Positions 22,129-33,525 of a stretch of DNA of 64,000 nt are shown piece by piece (position 1 is the first letter of the stretch; the number at the start of each line of letters is the position of its first letter). The position numbers and the translations under genes are program-made. The stretch covers positions 124,001-188,000 of the forward strand of contig JADQAV010000047.1 in assembly GCA_019775845.1 (NCBI GenBank), in the 5' to 3' direction. The stretch comes from Myrmaecium sp. VS I D KN 1 (taxonomy: Eukaryota; Ascomycota; Dothideomycetes; Valsariales; Valsariaceae). The notes below the pieces were generated by a model. The model made no database searches. It saw only the letters and a program-made list of their open reading frames with translations, and was not told the origin of the DNA.

Positions 22129-22526
22129 GTGGATGTGTGAACTGGACCGTGTAGTGCTCGAAGGTGGTGGAGGGCGCAGGGGGGTGGGTTAGAGGGAGAG
22201 AGAGGGGTGGTTTTGCAATCGTGCGCTGCATGCCGATGCGTTGCGTGCGCGCGTGCGGGGGTGTTTTAGAGTGAGATAGCGGGTCATCCTGAGCGAGGGG
22301 GATGGAGGTGGTCGGGTGCTAGTGCTTGTGCTTGTGCGTGTGCTTGTGCTCGTTCGGTGCTGACCGGGGGATCCCGGCGAGGGGAGGGGGAGCGACAGGA
22401 GGAAGAGGGTGAAGCCAGGGAAAAAAAAAGCTTGGCGAGGAAAAAGGACCTACCATGTCGCTTGCTTGATCTTGACGACCACCAGGCTGGGGGACAACCG
22501 CTGACGGGTTGACGAGGGCCTCGACT

Positions 22527-22581
22527 GGGGGGGCGGGGGGGGGGGGGGGGGGGGGNNCCCCCCCCCCCCCCCCCCCCCCCC
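22527..22581. other. Second assembly gap flanked by G-run and C-run
   Basis: A G-tract interrupted by one C (22527-22555) is followed by two N (22556-22557) and a C-run of about 24 (22558-22581). The layout is the same as at 12.3 kb. Confidence 0.93.
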
Positions 22582-22925
22582 GGAGGACGAACGGTGGTGG
22601 ACGGGCTCGCTACCTCAGGTCCTTTCTTCAATGCGCTATGCGGCGCAGGTGCGAGCGTGGGCGTCGGCGCGGGCGTGGGCGTAGGCGCAGGCGTGAACCT
22701 GGGCGTGGACCTGGGCGTGGGCGGGCGTGGGCAGGCAGGTTGATGCACGCGTGGAGAGGCTGATGCATGCAACTGCTGGCCTAGCAGGGAGCTTGTTGCC
22801 TACTGCTACCTAGGAGCTTTGCCCGGTGCGGGTGGTGTGTGTGGTGCGGTCGGGGTCAGGGCCGGGATCGAGAGAACCACGGGAACGCTGGAACGCTGCA
22901 AAACGCTGGGACGGATGCTGGGACG

Positions 22926-22957
22926 GACGCGGTGACGCGGTGACGCGGTGACGCGGT
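22926..22957. repeat. GACGCGGT tandem repeat, four units
   Basis: Perfect 8-bp head-to-tail units start at 22926, 22934, 22942 and 22950. The region just before (22650-22740) is a looser GGGCGT-rich imperfect repeat. Confidence 0.9.
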
Positions 22958-25350
22958 AACGCTGGGGACGCGCAGGGGAAGGAGAGGGAGAAGGAGGAGA
23001 GTGGAGGATGAGTTCGCTGCTGCTGGAGATAGACAGCTGCGAACCGACGGTGGTGCTTTGCCTGAATAAAAAAAGTAGAAGAGGTGAAAGAATGCCAGCG
23101 CGAAAAGGCGACCGTGCCAGAGCGGAAGCGCCAAAGTGCCACAAGTGCCAGAATAGCGGACCGATGATGATGCTAAAGGAAGCCAATGACCCTGCCACCT
23201 TGCTGTCAACCGACGGGACGAGAGACGATGGACGATGGACGACAAGGACAAGACTGGACGTTGGCGATGGCCACGGACGAGAACCGACTGCGACAGGAAA
23301 CAAGAGGGGGGGGGAACCGACGACCGATGACACAGGCGAGGACGGGGGAACGAGCAGGGAGGCACCTCACAAGATCGTCCGCCACACAAAGGAGCCGGGC
23401 CTTCCTTATACCTCCGGAAAGCCTGTCCGCCCCCCTCTGGCGATGCGACACATGGGGACGTTGGTATAATCGGCTCTCCGCGCTGGCTGCTGTTGCGCTT
23501 GGGAAAGCTTGGAGCCCGTCCGAGCCTGTCCCGTCCCGGATTGGGCCAAGAGGGGGAGGGGGCCATGGAACGGCTGGCTGGCACGGCTGGGCTAGCAGGC
23601 CAGCCGACCTCGACCGAGCAGGCCTAGCACCGACCGGGGGCCGACCAGGACCGACCAGGCTGGAGCGTGGAGGTGGTGGAGGGAGTAGTGAAGGGGAGAC
23701 AGCGGCCTGCCAGGTCCAGTAGCAGCCCGTCTCGCAACGGCCTGCTAGCCCACCATGCCGCCCACCATGCCGCCCACCTCCTGGTGCCCCCCAGCCAGGG
23801 CCACCGCCGGCCTGGGCAATTTCAGCACACCAACCTCCGCCCGTGCCCATCGGTGACCCGACCAGTCAGCCAACCCAGCCAACCCTCATCCTGATCAATC
23901 CACTCGGTCCACCCAGAGTCCATCATGCCTGCACCATCACCGTCGCAATCGCCCATCGCCCATCACCCATCGCCCATCGCACGCCTCCACTTGCTCCTCC
24001 ACTCCCCTTCCCGCATGAACGGGGGCCATCCCTGTCGCCCGTCGTGCGCCCCCCCTCCCCTGTCCGAACGTCCTTGCGATTGCGGTTCCGTGGTCCGCCA
24101 GTCAAAGTGATGGACGACGGCGGGTTGAGTGAGTGGGACCCCACCCAGGGCCCATCCTGAAATAAACTCGAAACCCCCTAACGCCCGCCCGCCACAAGCC
24201 ACACTCCCCCCTGACTGGCTGGCCCATCCCCGGACCCAGCCGGTTCGGCCCCATGTCCTGCCTGCAGCCACGGCGTCGCTGCCTCTTCCGGCCTAACGTC
24301 CCTCTTTTTTTTTTTCCCGCGCCCCCTCGTCGATGCCAATGCCGACGATGTCTACGACGACGACGACGACGGCGATGCCCGCGCGCGCGCGCAACAGAAG
24401 ACGAAAAAAGCGACGATGATAATCACGATGTTGATGATGAAAAGAAAGCAAGAGAAAAAAAGTCCCGATCACACCCCAATAACCGCGGCGGATGCGCGCC
24501 CACCAATCCCGTTCCTCTTCCTCTTCCTGTTCCACTCCACTTCCCGCCCCCCCCCCCCTTCCCTCCTTCCTGGACCAAGGGGACCTCCGTCCCCGATCAC
24601 CCCTGCCTCATGTCCACTCCGCCCCCTGTGTAACGGCTGGCAGGCAGCCGCCGCCCGGGAATGACAAGGATCGAGGGAGGGTGTGTGTGTGTGTGCGCGA
24701 ACGCAAACACCCGTCCATCCATGGCGGAGGCTCCATCAGGCAAAATGCAAAGACATTCACGATATCGATGGAGGACGATGGGACCGGATGATCGAGTCTC
24801 TCAGCGCACACGCACACACACTCTCTCTCTCTCAATTTCTCTCTCGTTCAGCATGGGTAGCAGCAGAGTGGGGGTCCGTTGAGAGAGGGGCATGTCAGGG
24901 CAAGCAAGAAACAGGAACGCATCAGCATAGCAAGGAAGAGACCCGCCGTTCGCTACCTGCCTATTGTACCTCACTAAAAACCACCTACCCGACCTAGCTA
25001 GCACGGTACCCTTAGGGTAGGTACTAAGGTAGTCGCTCAGCGAGGCATCCACGCCGTGCGGGTGCGCTACACACACGAGTGTTTGGATGCATGGATGCAT
25101 GGATGGCAACCACCAAATCCAAACGGCTTTCCTTCACCCGTTCTCGCTCTCCTCATCCCGATCAACCATCGATAAAATCATCATCACCACCGCAGTCATG
25201 CAACAACAACAATAAAACGAGAACGAGGAAAAACAGCCGTGCGTCGAAAAAACGAGGTATGTAGTAGTCGCTCACCTCTCTACATATAACTCCGAACCGA
25301 TACTCCCATCTCCGCCGCGCGCCTCGCCGCGATCGGAAAACCCGCTCGCT

Positions 25351-25380
25351 GATCATCATCATCATCATCACCATCATCAC
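25351..25380. repeat. (ATC)n microsatellite
   Basis: ATC/TCA trinucleotide array with interruptions toward the right end. Confidence 0.9.
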
Positions 25381-26330
25381 CGCCATCACCAACACGATCC
25401 CAACCTGCCATCTCGCAAACCCACACACCCGCATCAGGAAAAGTCCGGCAGGGGAAGGGGCGGGCGGGCGGGCACGAGGTACCCGCATAGCTGCGCTTTG
25501 CTCTCTCTCATCGAGAGTCGTTTCGCGTGGTGGAATCTCCTGGCTTACTAATCGTGTGTGAACAGGTTTCTGTGTCTGCGACACGCGCGCGCGGGGGCGC
25601 GGGTGGGCGCGTGGATCGCGCGCACATACTTTGTACGCGTGTTGAGAGTGAGTGAGTGGGTGGTGGGGTGTCCCGTGCAGTCTCGCGGCGGCTGGGGCTT
25701 TGACGGGAAACGGCTAACGGCTGGCGACGGTGGACGGTCTCTCTCGCTCTTCCTGTACTTCGTAGGAAATACTGTAGACAAAGAAGAAGACCGTACATGT
25801 CCCTATAGAATGGGCCTGGGGTTATGTGTGAACATACCTATTTCGTGGACGCGATGTGCCGCGGATAGGTACTGTTGAACATCGTGATTGATTGGTGAAT
25901 GATCGGTTGATGATTGATTAATGATTGCAGTGTTCGATGAAAAATCAATGCCTGCGCGCCCTCTAGCCGCCGAACTCATACCGAGTACTCATCCATCTGA
26001 TGATGTCCGGCACATTCGCAAGCGAGCAAGTCCATCACGCCGGGTACAGATATCGCGAGACACCGAGATGGATGGGACGCGAGACACCGAGGACTGCTTC
26101 CGCGGAAGCTCGACGGGTATCCAGACTCACCTGCTTCCGCAGCGCACCTCGAAGCGTGAACAGTATGGCGCGATGGGGGGATGGGATGGAGGGGTCCACA
26201 TCCATGCCTGCTCCTTCGAACCCTCTTTCGTTCGCTCGTTCTTCAGCCTCGCTTCGAGAGCCGAGGGGATGATGTCGACCGTATAGGGGCGCACGAAGGA
26301 CTTACCGTACGTACGTATGTACGCAATCGA

Positions 26331-26348
26331 ATAGGTACATGTACCTAT
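26331..26348. repeat. 18-bp perfect palindrome ATAGGTACATGTACCTAT
   Basis: The sequence equals its own reverse complement over 18 bases. It is a member of the TAGGTACCTA-type word family found throughout the intergenic DNA here. Confidence 0.9.
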
Positions 26349-26948
26349 AAAGAATTATATATCTATGCCTGTATTCGATGAACAACATGCATGCATATTC
26401 GCTTGCATAATACGGAGTACTCCCCACCAGCCTACTATTATGTTCATTAATCGCCTCCTTTCCCTTCCCCTCGCTAAGAACATCATAACAAGAGAGATGC
26501 ACCGGATGGTGTGGAGGTGGCATGTTTACATACATACGTATCATACCTTCCATCCGGCACCTCATTGCTGGAACCTCCCTGGGGCAACATTTAAGGTATG
26601 AAGAACGAGTGAAGTCCCTGCCCCCGGCGCCTCTTCTCCCCTTTCCCCCACCCCCGGCCGGCCGGCCCGCTGCCGCATCGCACATGCGCGGGAGCGGAAC
26701 AGGGGAACGGTCGATGAGGAAACCGCTCCCGTTTGTGGACTCTCTTCGTTTTGTCTCTCTCACCCTCGGCTGGAAAAGAGCGGGTCGAGTTTTCTCGGTT
26801 GGATTCGGGGTGCATGTATCGGTAACTTCCATTCTATAAGCGATCCGGTATGTACGTTAGGACGGGAATGTCTAGGTACCAACTGATGTAGTCACTAATA
26901 AGGTGAGTCCGTTCCTCGCTCCGCGGACGTCCGGGGTGGAGATGTGGA

Positions 26949-26973
26949 GGGCGGGAGGACGGGAGGGGGCGGG
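26949..26973 (+). other. Potential G-quadruplex
   Basis: Four G-runs of at least three (26949-26951, 26953-26955, 26961-26963, 26965-26969), with a fifth at 26971-26973, separated by loops of 1, 5, 1 and 1 bases. It lies in gene-poor DNA upstream of the medusa-like gene. Confidence 0.6.
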
Positions 26974-27527
26974 AGACGAGGCGCGGCAAGGCGAGGGGGG
27001 GGGTACCTTAAGGTAGTTTCGACTTCTGGTTTCTCTTTTGGATGGGAGGGAATGGAATCTGCATCCCTATAACTAGGTATCTCCTTTTACTCGGCTGGAC
27101 CGCAGCCTTGCGGGTCGGTAGGCTCGAGTAGTATGTTGGTACCATTCCTATCTATACATACTGTATATATTTCTCGACACCTCTTTATCTTGATTTTTGT
27201 TTCGTCCACCTTTCTTCTGTATGGATTGAGGAAGAATATACATACGGAAATAGAACTTTCAGATCCTCTTGCTGCCAGTATCCCAGATGAAGACTTTCAG
27301 GTCGTTAGCGGTACATTCGCCGCGGAGCGCAGGGTCGAGGTCGAGGGTGTGTGTGGGGGGGACGGGACAAGGTTCGAGTTCCCGTTCCCCCCCTCCCTCC
27401 TTCCGCCTGGGCAGAGCAGGGAGGTGGGAGGCAGGGTAGCCTGGACAGTTTACTCGAGGGGTTCCCGTCCCCTCCCTACCCTGCCTTGCCCTGGCCTCCC
27501 GAGCATCCCGTCGTCGACGCTAAAGGA

Positions 27528-27778
27528 CCAAGGGTGCACCGGAAAAGTCGTGGCCCCGCCAGAATCAATCAGTCAATACAACGCCTATACACCAGGGCTT
27601 AACACCATAATTAGAGCTCTTATATAGAGCGAATAAATACTAGTAAACGATATTTTATTATAGATAAACTCTCTATAGCCCTCAAAATGGTTTTCGAGTA
27701 TATATCTAGTGGTGATTTATATGGTTGAAAGGTCGCCAAGACGTTGGCAGGGCCATGACTTTCTCGGTGCACCCTTGG
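27528..27778. mobile_element. MITE-like non-autonomous DNA transposon
   Basis: The ends are 28-bp inverted repeats (27528-27555 and 27751-27778) matching at 25 of 28 positions; both begin CCAAGGGTGCACCG. The interior from about 27590 to 27720 is clearly AT-rich (long TTATATAG/ATATTTTATTATAG-type stretches) in otherwise GC-rich DNA, and there is no coding capacity. I see no convincing target-site duplication, and the ends differ by three transitions, so it looks old. The superfamily is not determinable from the ends alone. The AT-rich interior could be an original feature or the product of RIP-type C-to-T mutation. Confidence 0.8.
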
Positions 27779-29253
27779 ACCCTCGAAGGAGCGGGTGCGC
27801 GCGCGAGATGGTGAGATGTGTAAGCCGTCGCCGGACAGGCTATGGTGGACGCTTTCCCTCGACGAGCAGCAGCAACAGGAAGAGAGCAGATCGAACGGTC
27901 CGTTGTAAAAGAAAGGGAGATGAACAAATCGCGTGCCTCTTTTTCGCTATAGATAGTAAGTGCTAAGCTCCGTCTCCATTTTAATATTGTAACTTGATTT
28001 TATATTTCCTTTTTCCCTGATTTGATCATCGACGTGAAGGACTGGCACTGCCTTGCCTGCGGTGCCTGCCAGCCTGCCAGCCTGCCTCCTCCAGGATCCG
28101 GACCCTGGTTTCCCGGCCGCGGATGGTGGACGGCCGGGGGGGCGTTAGGTTTTCTGGTGCGGGCCGCTGCAGGGAAGGGGCGGAGGGGGACCCTTGCGGC
28201 GGGCGTTGGCGGCGACGACGACGAGGTGCATGTGGGCTGTTCCGTACGGTACGAGTACATGCTACCAACGAGGTTTTCCGGTGCAGTATTTTATTGTCGA
28301 CTACCGCTTACTCAGACTGCAGAATGCGGATGATTCTGCAGGCAGGAGAAGGTTATTTTTTTGCTTTTCTAGGTTAGGTTCATATGAGAGGAAGGTCGAG
28401 GCGGACGGATGGTAGAGACACAAGGCTGACCACGTTCTACGAGGGAAATGCTCCCTCGACAACATCGCGAGCACAAACGATATGTCCGTCTGTACACACA
28501 ACCCCCAGCTGCCGCTCTTCGTACAGTACGATTTATATATGTGTAGCGACCCGAAGTGCGAAAAGAACGACACAAACAAAAGATAGTAAGTATATGTACA
28601 GTGTATTTCCATCGCCGGTGGTTAGCTTACGCCATGCATGTGGCTTGAGAGCCTGGTTTACACGAATGAAAGACCGTCCCGAGGCTGTTTTTCCCTGCAA
28701 CAAGGCGTGCATTATGCAACGCTAACCACCGGCTGCGCCAATACACTGTATATGCATACATATGTGGTGGCTCCGCTGGAGGAGGTAGGTTGTGGCGCGT
28801 CCGAAGCCATTACGGTCCGTTCGGAGGACAGAGAGAGGTACGGCGTACGGCGTACAAAATGTGCCACACAGATATGAACATAACCGTGCAGATCTTTCTT
28901 TCTTTCTTCTTGTGTCCGCTCGGTTGCTCACTTTCTCGCCTTCCCCCCTGGTGCGCGTGGTCCTCGAGTCTTTCCGACCTCCGACTCTCGGTGTTCACGA
29001 TAGACGAGCAAACGAGCTAGAGATATGAGGTGGGTTTGTGTTGTGTTGTATTCTGTTCTGTTGTGTGGTGTTGGATAGCAAAGATCCGGCTGCTCGCAGG
29101 CAGTGTCGGGTCAGAAGAAGGATGCTCCCGGATGTTGTTGTCCTCGTACAGTACAGTAGAGGCAGGACGACATTTTTTGTGTCCATAGGAGTAGCGTGCT
29201 ATTCGTTGGTCGTTCGTTCGACCGAAGCACCGCGGAACGGGCACATGCATATT

Positions 29254-29355
29254 ATTCATTCATTCATTCATTCATTCATTCATTCATTCATTCATTCATT
29301 CATTCATTCATTCATTCATTCATTCATTCATTCATTCATTCATTCATTCATTCAT
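29254..29355. repeat. (ATTC)n tetranucleotide array, about 25 copies
   Basis: Uninterrupted ATTC units over about 100 bp. Such a perfect array implies ongoing length variation. Confidence 0.97.
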
Positions 29356-32300
29356 GTGGCGAAGCTTTTCTTCATTTCTACCTCCCACCCCTTCCACCCG
29401 ATTGTCTACTACCTCTAAATTACCCATCAGCGGACAAGAAAGTTCCTGTAGTACTCCTGTACGCCCTCTCACGTGCGCGATTCCCGAGCCTCGTAACACA
29501 GCAACTCATCCCTCATCAGCGAGCAGCCACGAAGTTGCTTCCTCGGAAGTGCGCGACCATGGATAGGCATGGCGCATGATCTGGGGCTCAACATGATCCG
29601 GCCGTCTGCTTTTTGCGATCGCGCTCCCTTTGCATTGCGTTGCTTTTCTTTCTCTCCTCAAACATGCGCGCGCGAAGACAGGAGTGATAGTAATAGACCA
29701 TTCACCGAAGCCTCTACAAATGGGTGGATGGGATGGGATAGTGAATGGATACCTTAGTACCCTCCCCCCACCCCCAGAAAGTCCCTTTCCCTCTTCATCT
29801 TCCCGTCCCTCGCACCCTTGTTCGTTCACCAGCGGGAAAGCGGGAAGGGCAAGTCAAGGGTTCCAGGTCATTCAGCAACGGTCGACGATCTTTGCCGTGG
29901 GTGATGAACATGGGCAAGGGCATGGGCAAGGACAAGGGCGTGAAGGGCAGAGGGCAAGGGCAGGGTTCGGCTGTCTTGTGGATTCAGGCAACGAGGCATA
30001 AATATCTTCGCAACACTTGATACAAGTTATGAATGCCTCGATGCCTGATATACGTACATACTAGCATGAACCGAGCAGGTCAAACAACACCAACAACAAC
30101 GATCCCATGCGCAGACACTGGACACACAGGTACGGAGGCCAGGGAGGTGTTCGTTCGAAGATCACTCCCGCCCTCGCGAGTCGCCCGCCCCTCTCTTTCC
30201 CACGCACACGCGCAAGGCTCGACCGAGCTTAGTCTCCTCGGAGCTGACCTCTGTTCTGGTGGGGGGGGGGAGGTTGGAGGTGGGACAACACCTCCCCTAC
30301 CTCCTCCCCTACCTTACCCACTCACACTCACCCACTCGCTCGGTCGGTCGACAGCCTCTCGCCATCAGGAGAAAGTGCTGATCACGAGGAAAAAGAACGA
30401 GGAAGAGGCGGAGGAGCAAGTGTTGCAAGCGAACCGTACCCATAACCCGATCGGAAGTCGCCGCCTCTATCTGCCGCGCGCGCATCAAGGGGCCAAGGCA
30501 TGAACAATAATCATCAGTCCATCCTATAATCATCAAACAATGGCCAACCCGGTGAGCCTTATCATGCGTATTATGATCGCTGTGTTCCCACTATAGCATT
30601 AGCATCAGTCACTCTCTATCGCGCTCGCTGCACGCGGCCACGTCAGCTCCGAACGAGTTCATTGGTTTTTGGGGGAGGAAAAAAAGGGGGGGGATTGTTT
30701 GCTTGGTGGAACTTCCCTCCTATCCCCTCCTCTACCTCCGACAACGACGACTACGACCGCGAGGACGGCGAAGAGGGTGTGATGAGAACCGTGCTCGCTT
30801 CGCACATCCCATCCAGCAGCGCGAAAGAGGCACCACTGACTTGTCCGGCATGAATACCATCTCGTATGCCATCGCCGTCCTCACACTCCCGCGCGGTCAA
30901 AGCAAGCAAGCAAGTACCCTTCTTCATTCGTCCCAACAAACTGTTACGGGATCCTCTCCCGAAACAGCCTCGTCGGTTTCGGGGCTGCGACATAATCGTA
31001 TAGCGGCTGGCTGCTACATCGCATCGCCTCGCCGCATAACCCAACCCCCCCTCCCTCTTTCGCCGCACGCGATGTGGTACAATCATGTCGCATGGGAGCC
31101 GGACGATGCGCGTGAGTCACCTTCGACTATTTTTCTTTTTCTCTCCTTCTCTTCCTTTTTCCTTGTTTGCTTGTTCGTTTGGCGATAACTTTGCCTTCTC
31201 GGTGCGGCAGGTGCAGTCTGTTTTGCACGGCAGATGGTTAGCAGTGCTCTGTTTACTTTGGCTGACGGGAGAGCCTTCGATCTCCGTCTGGGCCAATCAA
31301 CAGCTGTCTCGAAGCTGCAATTCGTCTCTAGCAGGGCGTGCTTGAGATCATGCTGACCATCTGCTGTGCCCAATGTCTGTATGGCGAAGAGGAAGAGGGA
31401 GACACGGGTGAGGTCGATCCGATGGCGCTGTTCTCCATCAACCCTCTCCCGCCATGTTACCTCATGTTGTAAGGTATCCTCGAAAATTTCTCTCGTCACT
31501 CAGTGACCTACCATCTTCGAGACGGAGTCGCCTCCCTCATTGAGAAAGCAGCGACAGCGGCCGCCACCACCACCACCACCGCCGTCGCCGCAAACCCAAT
31601 GGAACGGCTCCGCGGAACTCTCACTTCCCCTCAATGGGTCTGATCAAACTCCGTCGGGCGAATCATCCGCCTCATTGGTAATATCAGCGTCGACGTGCAC
31701 TGCCCGACGCGCTTTTTCGGTGGTTGTTCTACTCTCGAAGTCGACTGTGGGATGCGGAATCCGGAATGAGGATGCCGAACGAGTGAATAAGCATCACTGT
31801 CCAGTCCAAGTCCATATTGCCCTGCACCTTGTCGGATTTCCCTGCACCTATCAGCCCATGTCTCTCTTCCTTCTCGCCCTCTCCACGATCCACCAGTCAC
31901 CAGTCACTTTCCGTGCTGCTGCTGTCAAACCAAGGGAAAGGTCAGCCCTCCTCCCCTTGCCCCCCAATTCCTTGCTCCTCCTCCCGCCCGTGAAGCCGCC
32001 GCCCGTCGCCTCTCAGGCCCCCCTCCCTCCATCCCCACCAGCCCGAACCAGGAAGCAGCGGGAAGCAGGGCTCTTCCCTGCTTTGCCCTGCTCCCCCGCC
32101 GCCGCCGAGGGCAGGACATGCGACCTTCCTTTTAGCTTGACGAACGGCAGGATCGGGACAGGAGAAAGGGTGGAGCACGCGCTTCGGTAACATGCGCTTG
32201 TTCGCTCCTTCGTCCACCCACATCGCATTGTGTATGTCGTTCGCCGTTGGCGGAGGAGATGGGTGGGTGGGGACACGCCAGCCCGTTCTCGACCGTTAAC

Positions 32301-32656
32301 CCTCTCTCTCTCTGTCTCTGTCTGTCTCCTTCCCCATTCTATTTCTCGTTCTCGGCGACAGTATCATCCGGACGAACGAATCACGGGCCCCGAACGGCTC
32401 GTCGGCTGTGAAAAAGGAGGGGAGAAGTGGAAAAAAAGGGCCATGGCGTGGCGCTTATGCATGGCCGTTGGGCCGGAGAGAGGCGACGGCGGGCAGACGG
32501 GCAGGCCAGCTGCCTGGCTGGCTGGCAGGTCGGTAGGGCATGAGAGAACCGCTTCGGTTAGACGTATGTACCCGCGGCCGTATTGCCCGCCTCGTTCAGA
32601 TAGCGCATGAAGAAGAGATGGAAGAAGGAGAGTGAAATGTTCAGCGGTTCTGGTTA

Positions 32657-32676
32657 TGATGATGATGATGATGATT
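32657..32676. repeat. (GAT)n microsatellite
   Basis: Six or so GAT units in gene-poor DNA. Confidence 0.9.
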
Positions 32677-33092
32677 AGAAATCCAACGAGGCATTTTTTG
32701 CTGGAAGATGAGGAAAGTCGGCAACATGACCTTTAAATGCTCGAGGAGGAAATGGTCCGCCGAAACAAGCGAACGAATGGAAATGATAGCGGAGGGGGAA
32801 ATGAAGCGCCGTATGAAGAAGTGCGGAACGTATTGTTGGTCTGGGGCGAATAGGGAAAGAGCAATGGGAAAGGGTGAGTCACGGATGGAAGGATAGGAGG
32901 ACGGATAGAGAGAGATCGGGTATGAAATTTGTTGATTTTTCTTCACTTTACTTCGTTCTATTCTATCGCTCCTATCTTTCTTCACTGGCTGAAGTATCAA
33001 GCACTGTCACGAGACGGATGCTTGCCCGGACGAAGTCTTCACACGGGCTTCTCACCCGGAGGTACTTTTCCCACCCCAATCCTTCACGAAAG

Positions 33093-33130
33093 CGTACCTT
33101 ACTGACATCACATACAGACAGTAAGGTACG
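33093..33130. repeat. Inverted repeat, 12-bp perfect arms
   Basis: CGTACCTTACTG (33093-33104) and its exact reverse complement (33119-33130) are separated by 14 bases, so the transcript could form a hairpin. The arms contain the same TACCTTA word seen at other sites. Confidence 0.85.
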
Positions 33131-33313
33131 TCTCGCGGGAACATCCGCCCCATCTGAAGTCTAAAACTTTCTCTCCACCTCCGTTTCTCTCTAGTCGAAA
33201 CGTGTCCGGCGCGCGACATTCCCCTTCGATGAAGAAAGAAGAAGAAAAGAAAAGAAAAGAAGAGAAGGACAAATAGAACACGCCGCGTCTCGTCTAAGGG
33301 TCTGGTTATACTC

Positions 33314-33525
33314 GTCTGATGAACACAACATGAGAGAATCTGGCTTCCCGAACCTACCTACTACCTACACCTATAGAAGAAGAACAGAGAGAAGGGAACA
33401 AGACACGCCATATTTCTCGTAGAACGCCCTTGTTGATACTCACTCGGCTCGGACGTCTGGTGAACATAATATGAGAGGACCCAGCTTCCCGTATCTACCT
33501 ACTACCTACTACCTACACCTAGATA
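33314..33525. repeat. Direct duplication, two diverged units about 138 bp apart
   Basis: Unit 1 (33314-33376) and unit 2 (33453-33525) share CGTCTGRTGAACAYAAYATG, then GAGAG, the segment GCTTCCCG and a run of CTACCTACTACCTAC ending in ACACCTA. Unit 2 carries one more CTACCTA step. The units are diverged, so the duplication is not recent. Confidence 0.8.

Noticed and set aside
21322-22231. Long overlapping minus-strand frames just upstream of the medusa-like exon
   Set aside because: Ser/Pro/Leu/His-rich translations from pyrimidine-rich DNA with no conservation signal that I recognise; probably untranslated leader or intron.
23206-23850. 214-codon minus-strand Gly/Pro/Arg-rich open frame
   Set aside because: GC-rich low-complexity DNA opens long frames by chance; overlapping frames on both strands are equally long.
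27133-27627. Plus-strand frame with a hydrophobic start (LFILIFVSSTFLLYGL)
   Set aside because: The frame runs into GC-rich low-complexity DNA and then into the left end of the MITE-like element; no family resemblance.
29254-29355. (ATTC)n array as an AbaA (CATTCY) site cluster
   Set aside because: Each CATTC is followed by A, which does not fit the Y required by the AbaA consensus.
31540-32190. 216-codon plus-strand open frame in the gene-poor region
   Set aside because: Pro/Ser/Leu-rich with no recognisable motif, no codon bias like neighbouring genes and no plausible exon chain.
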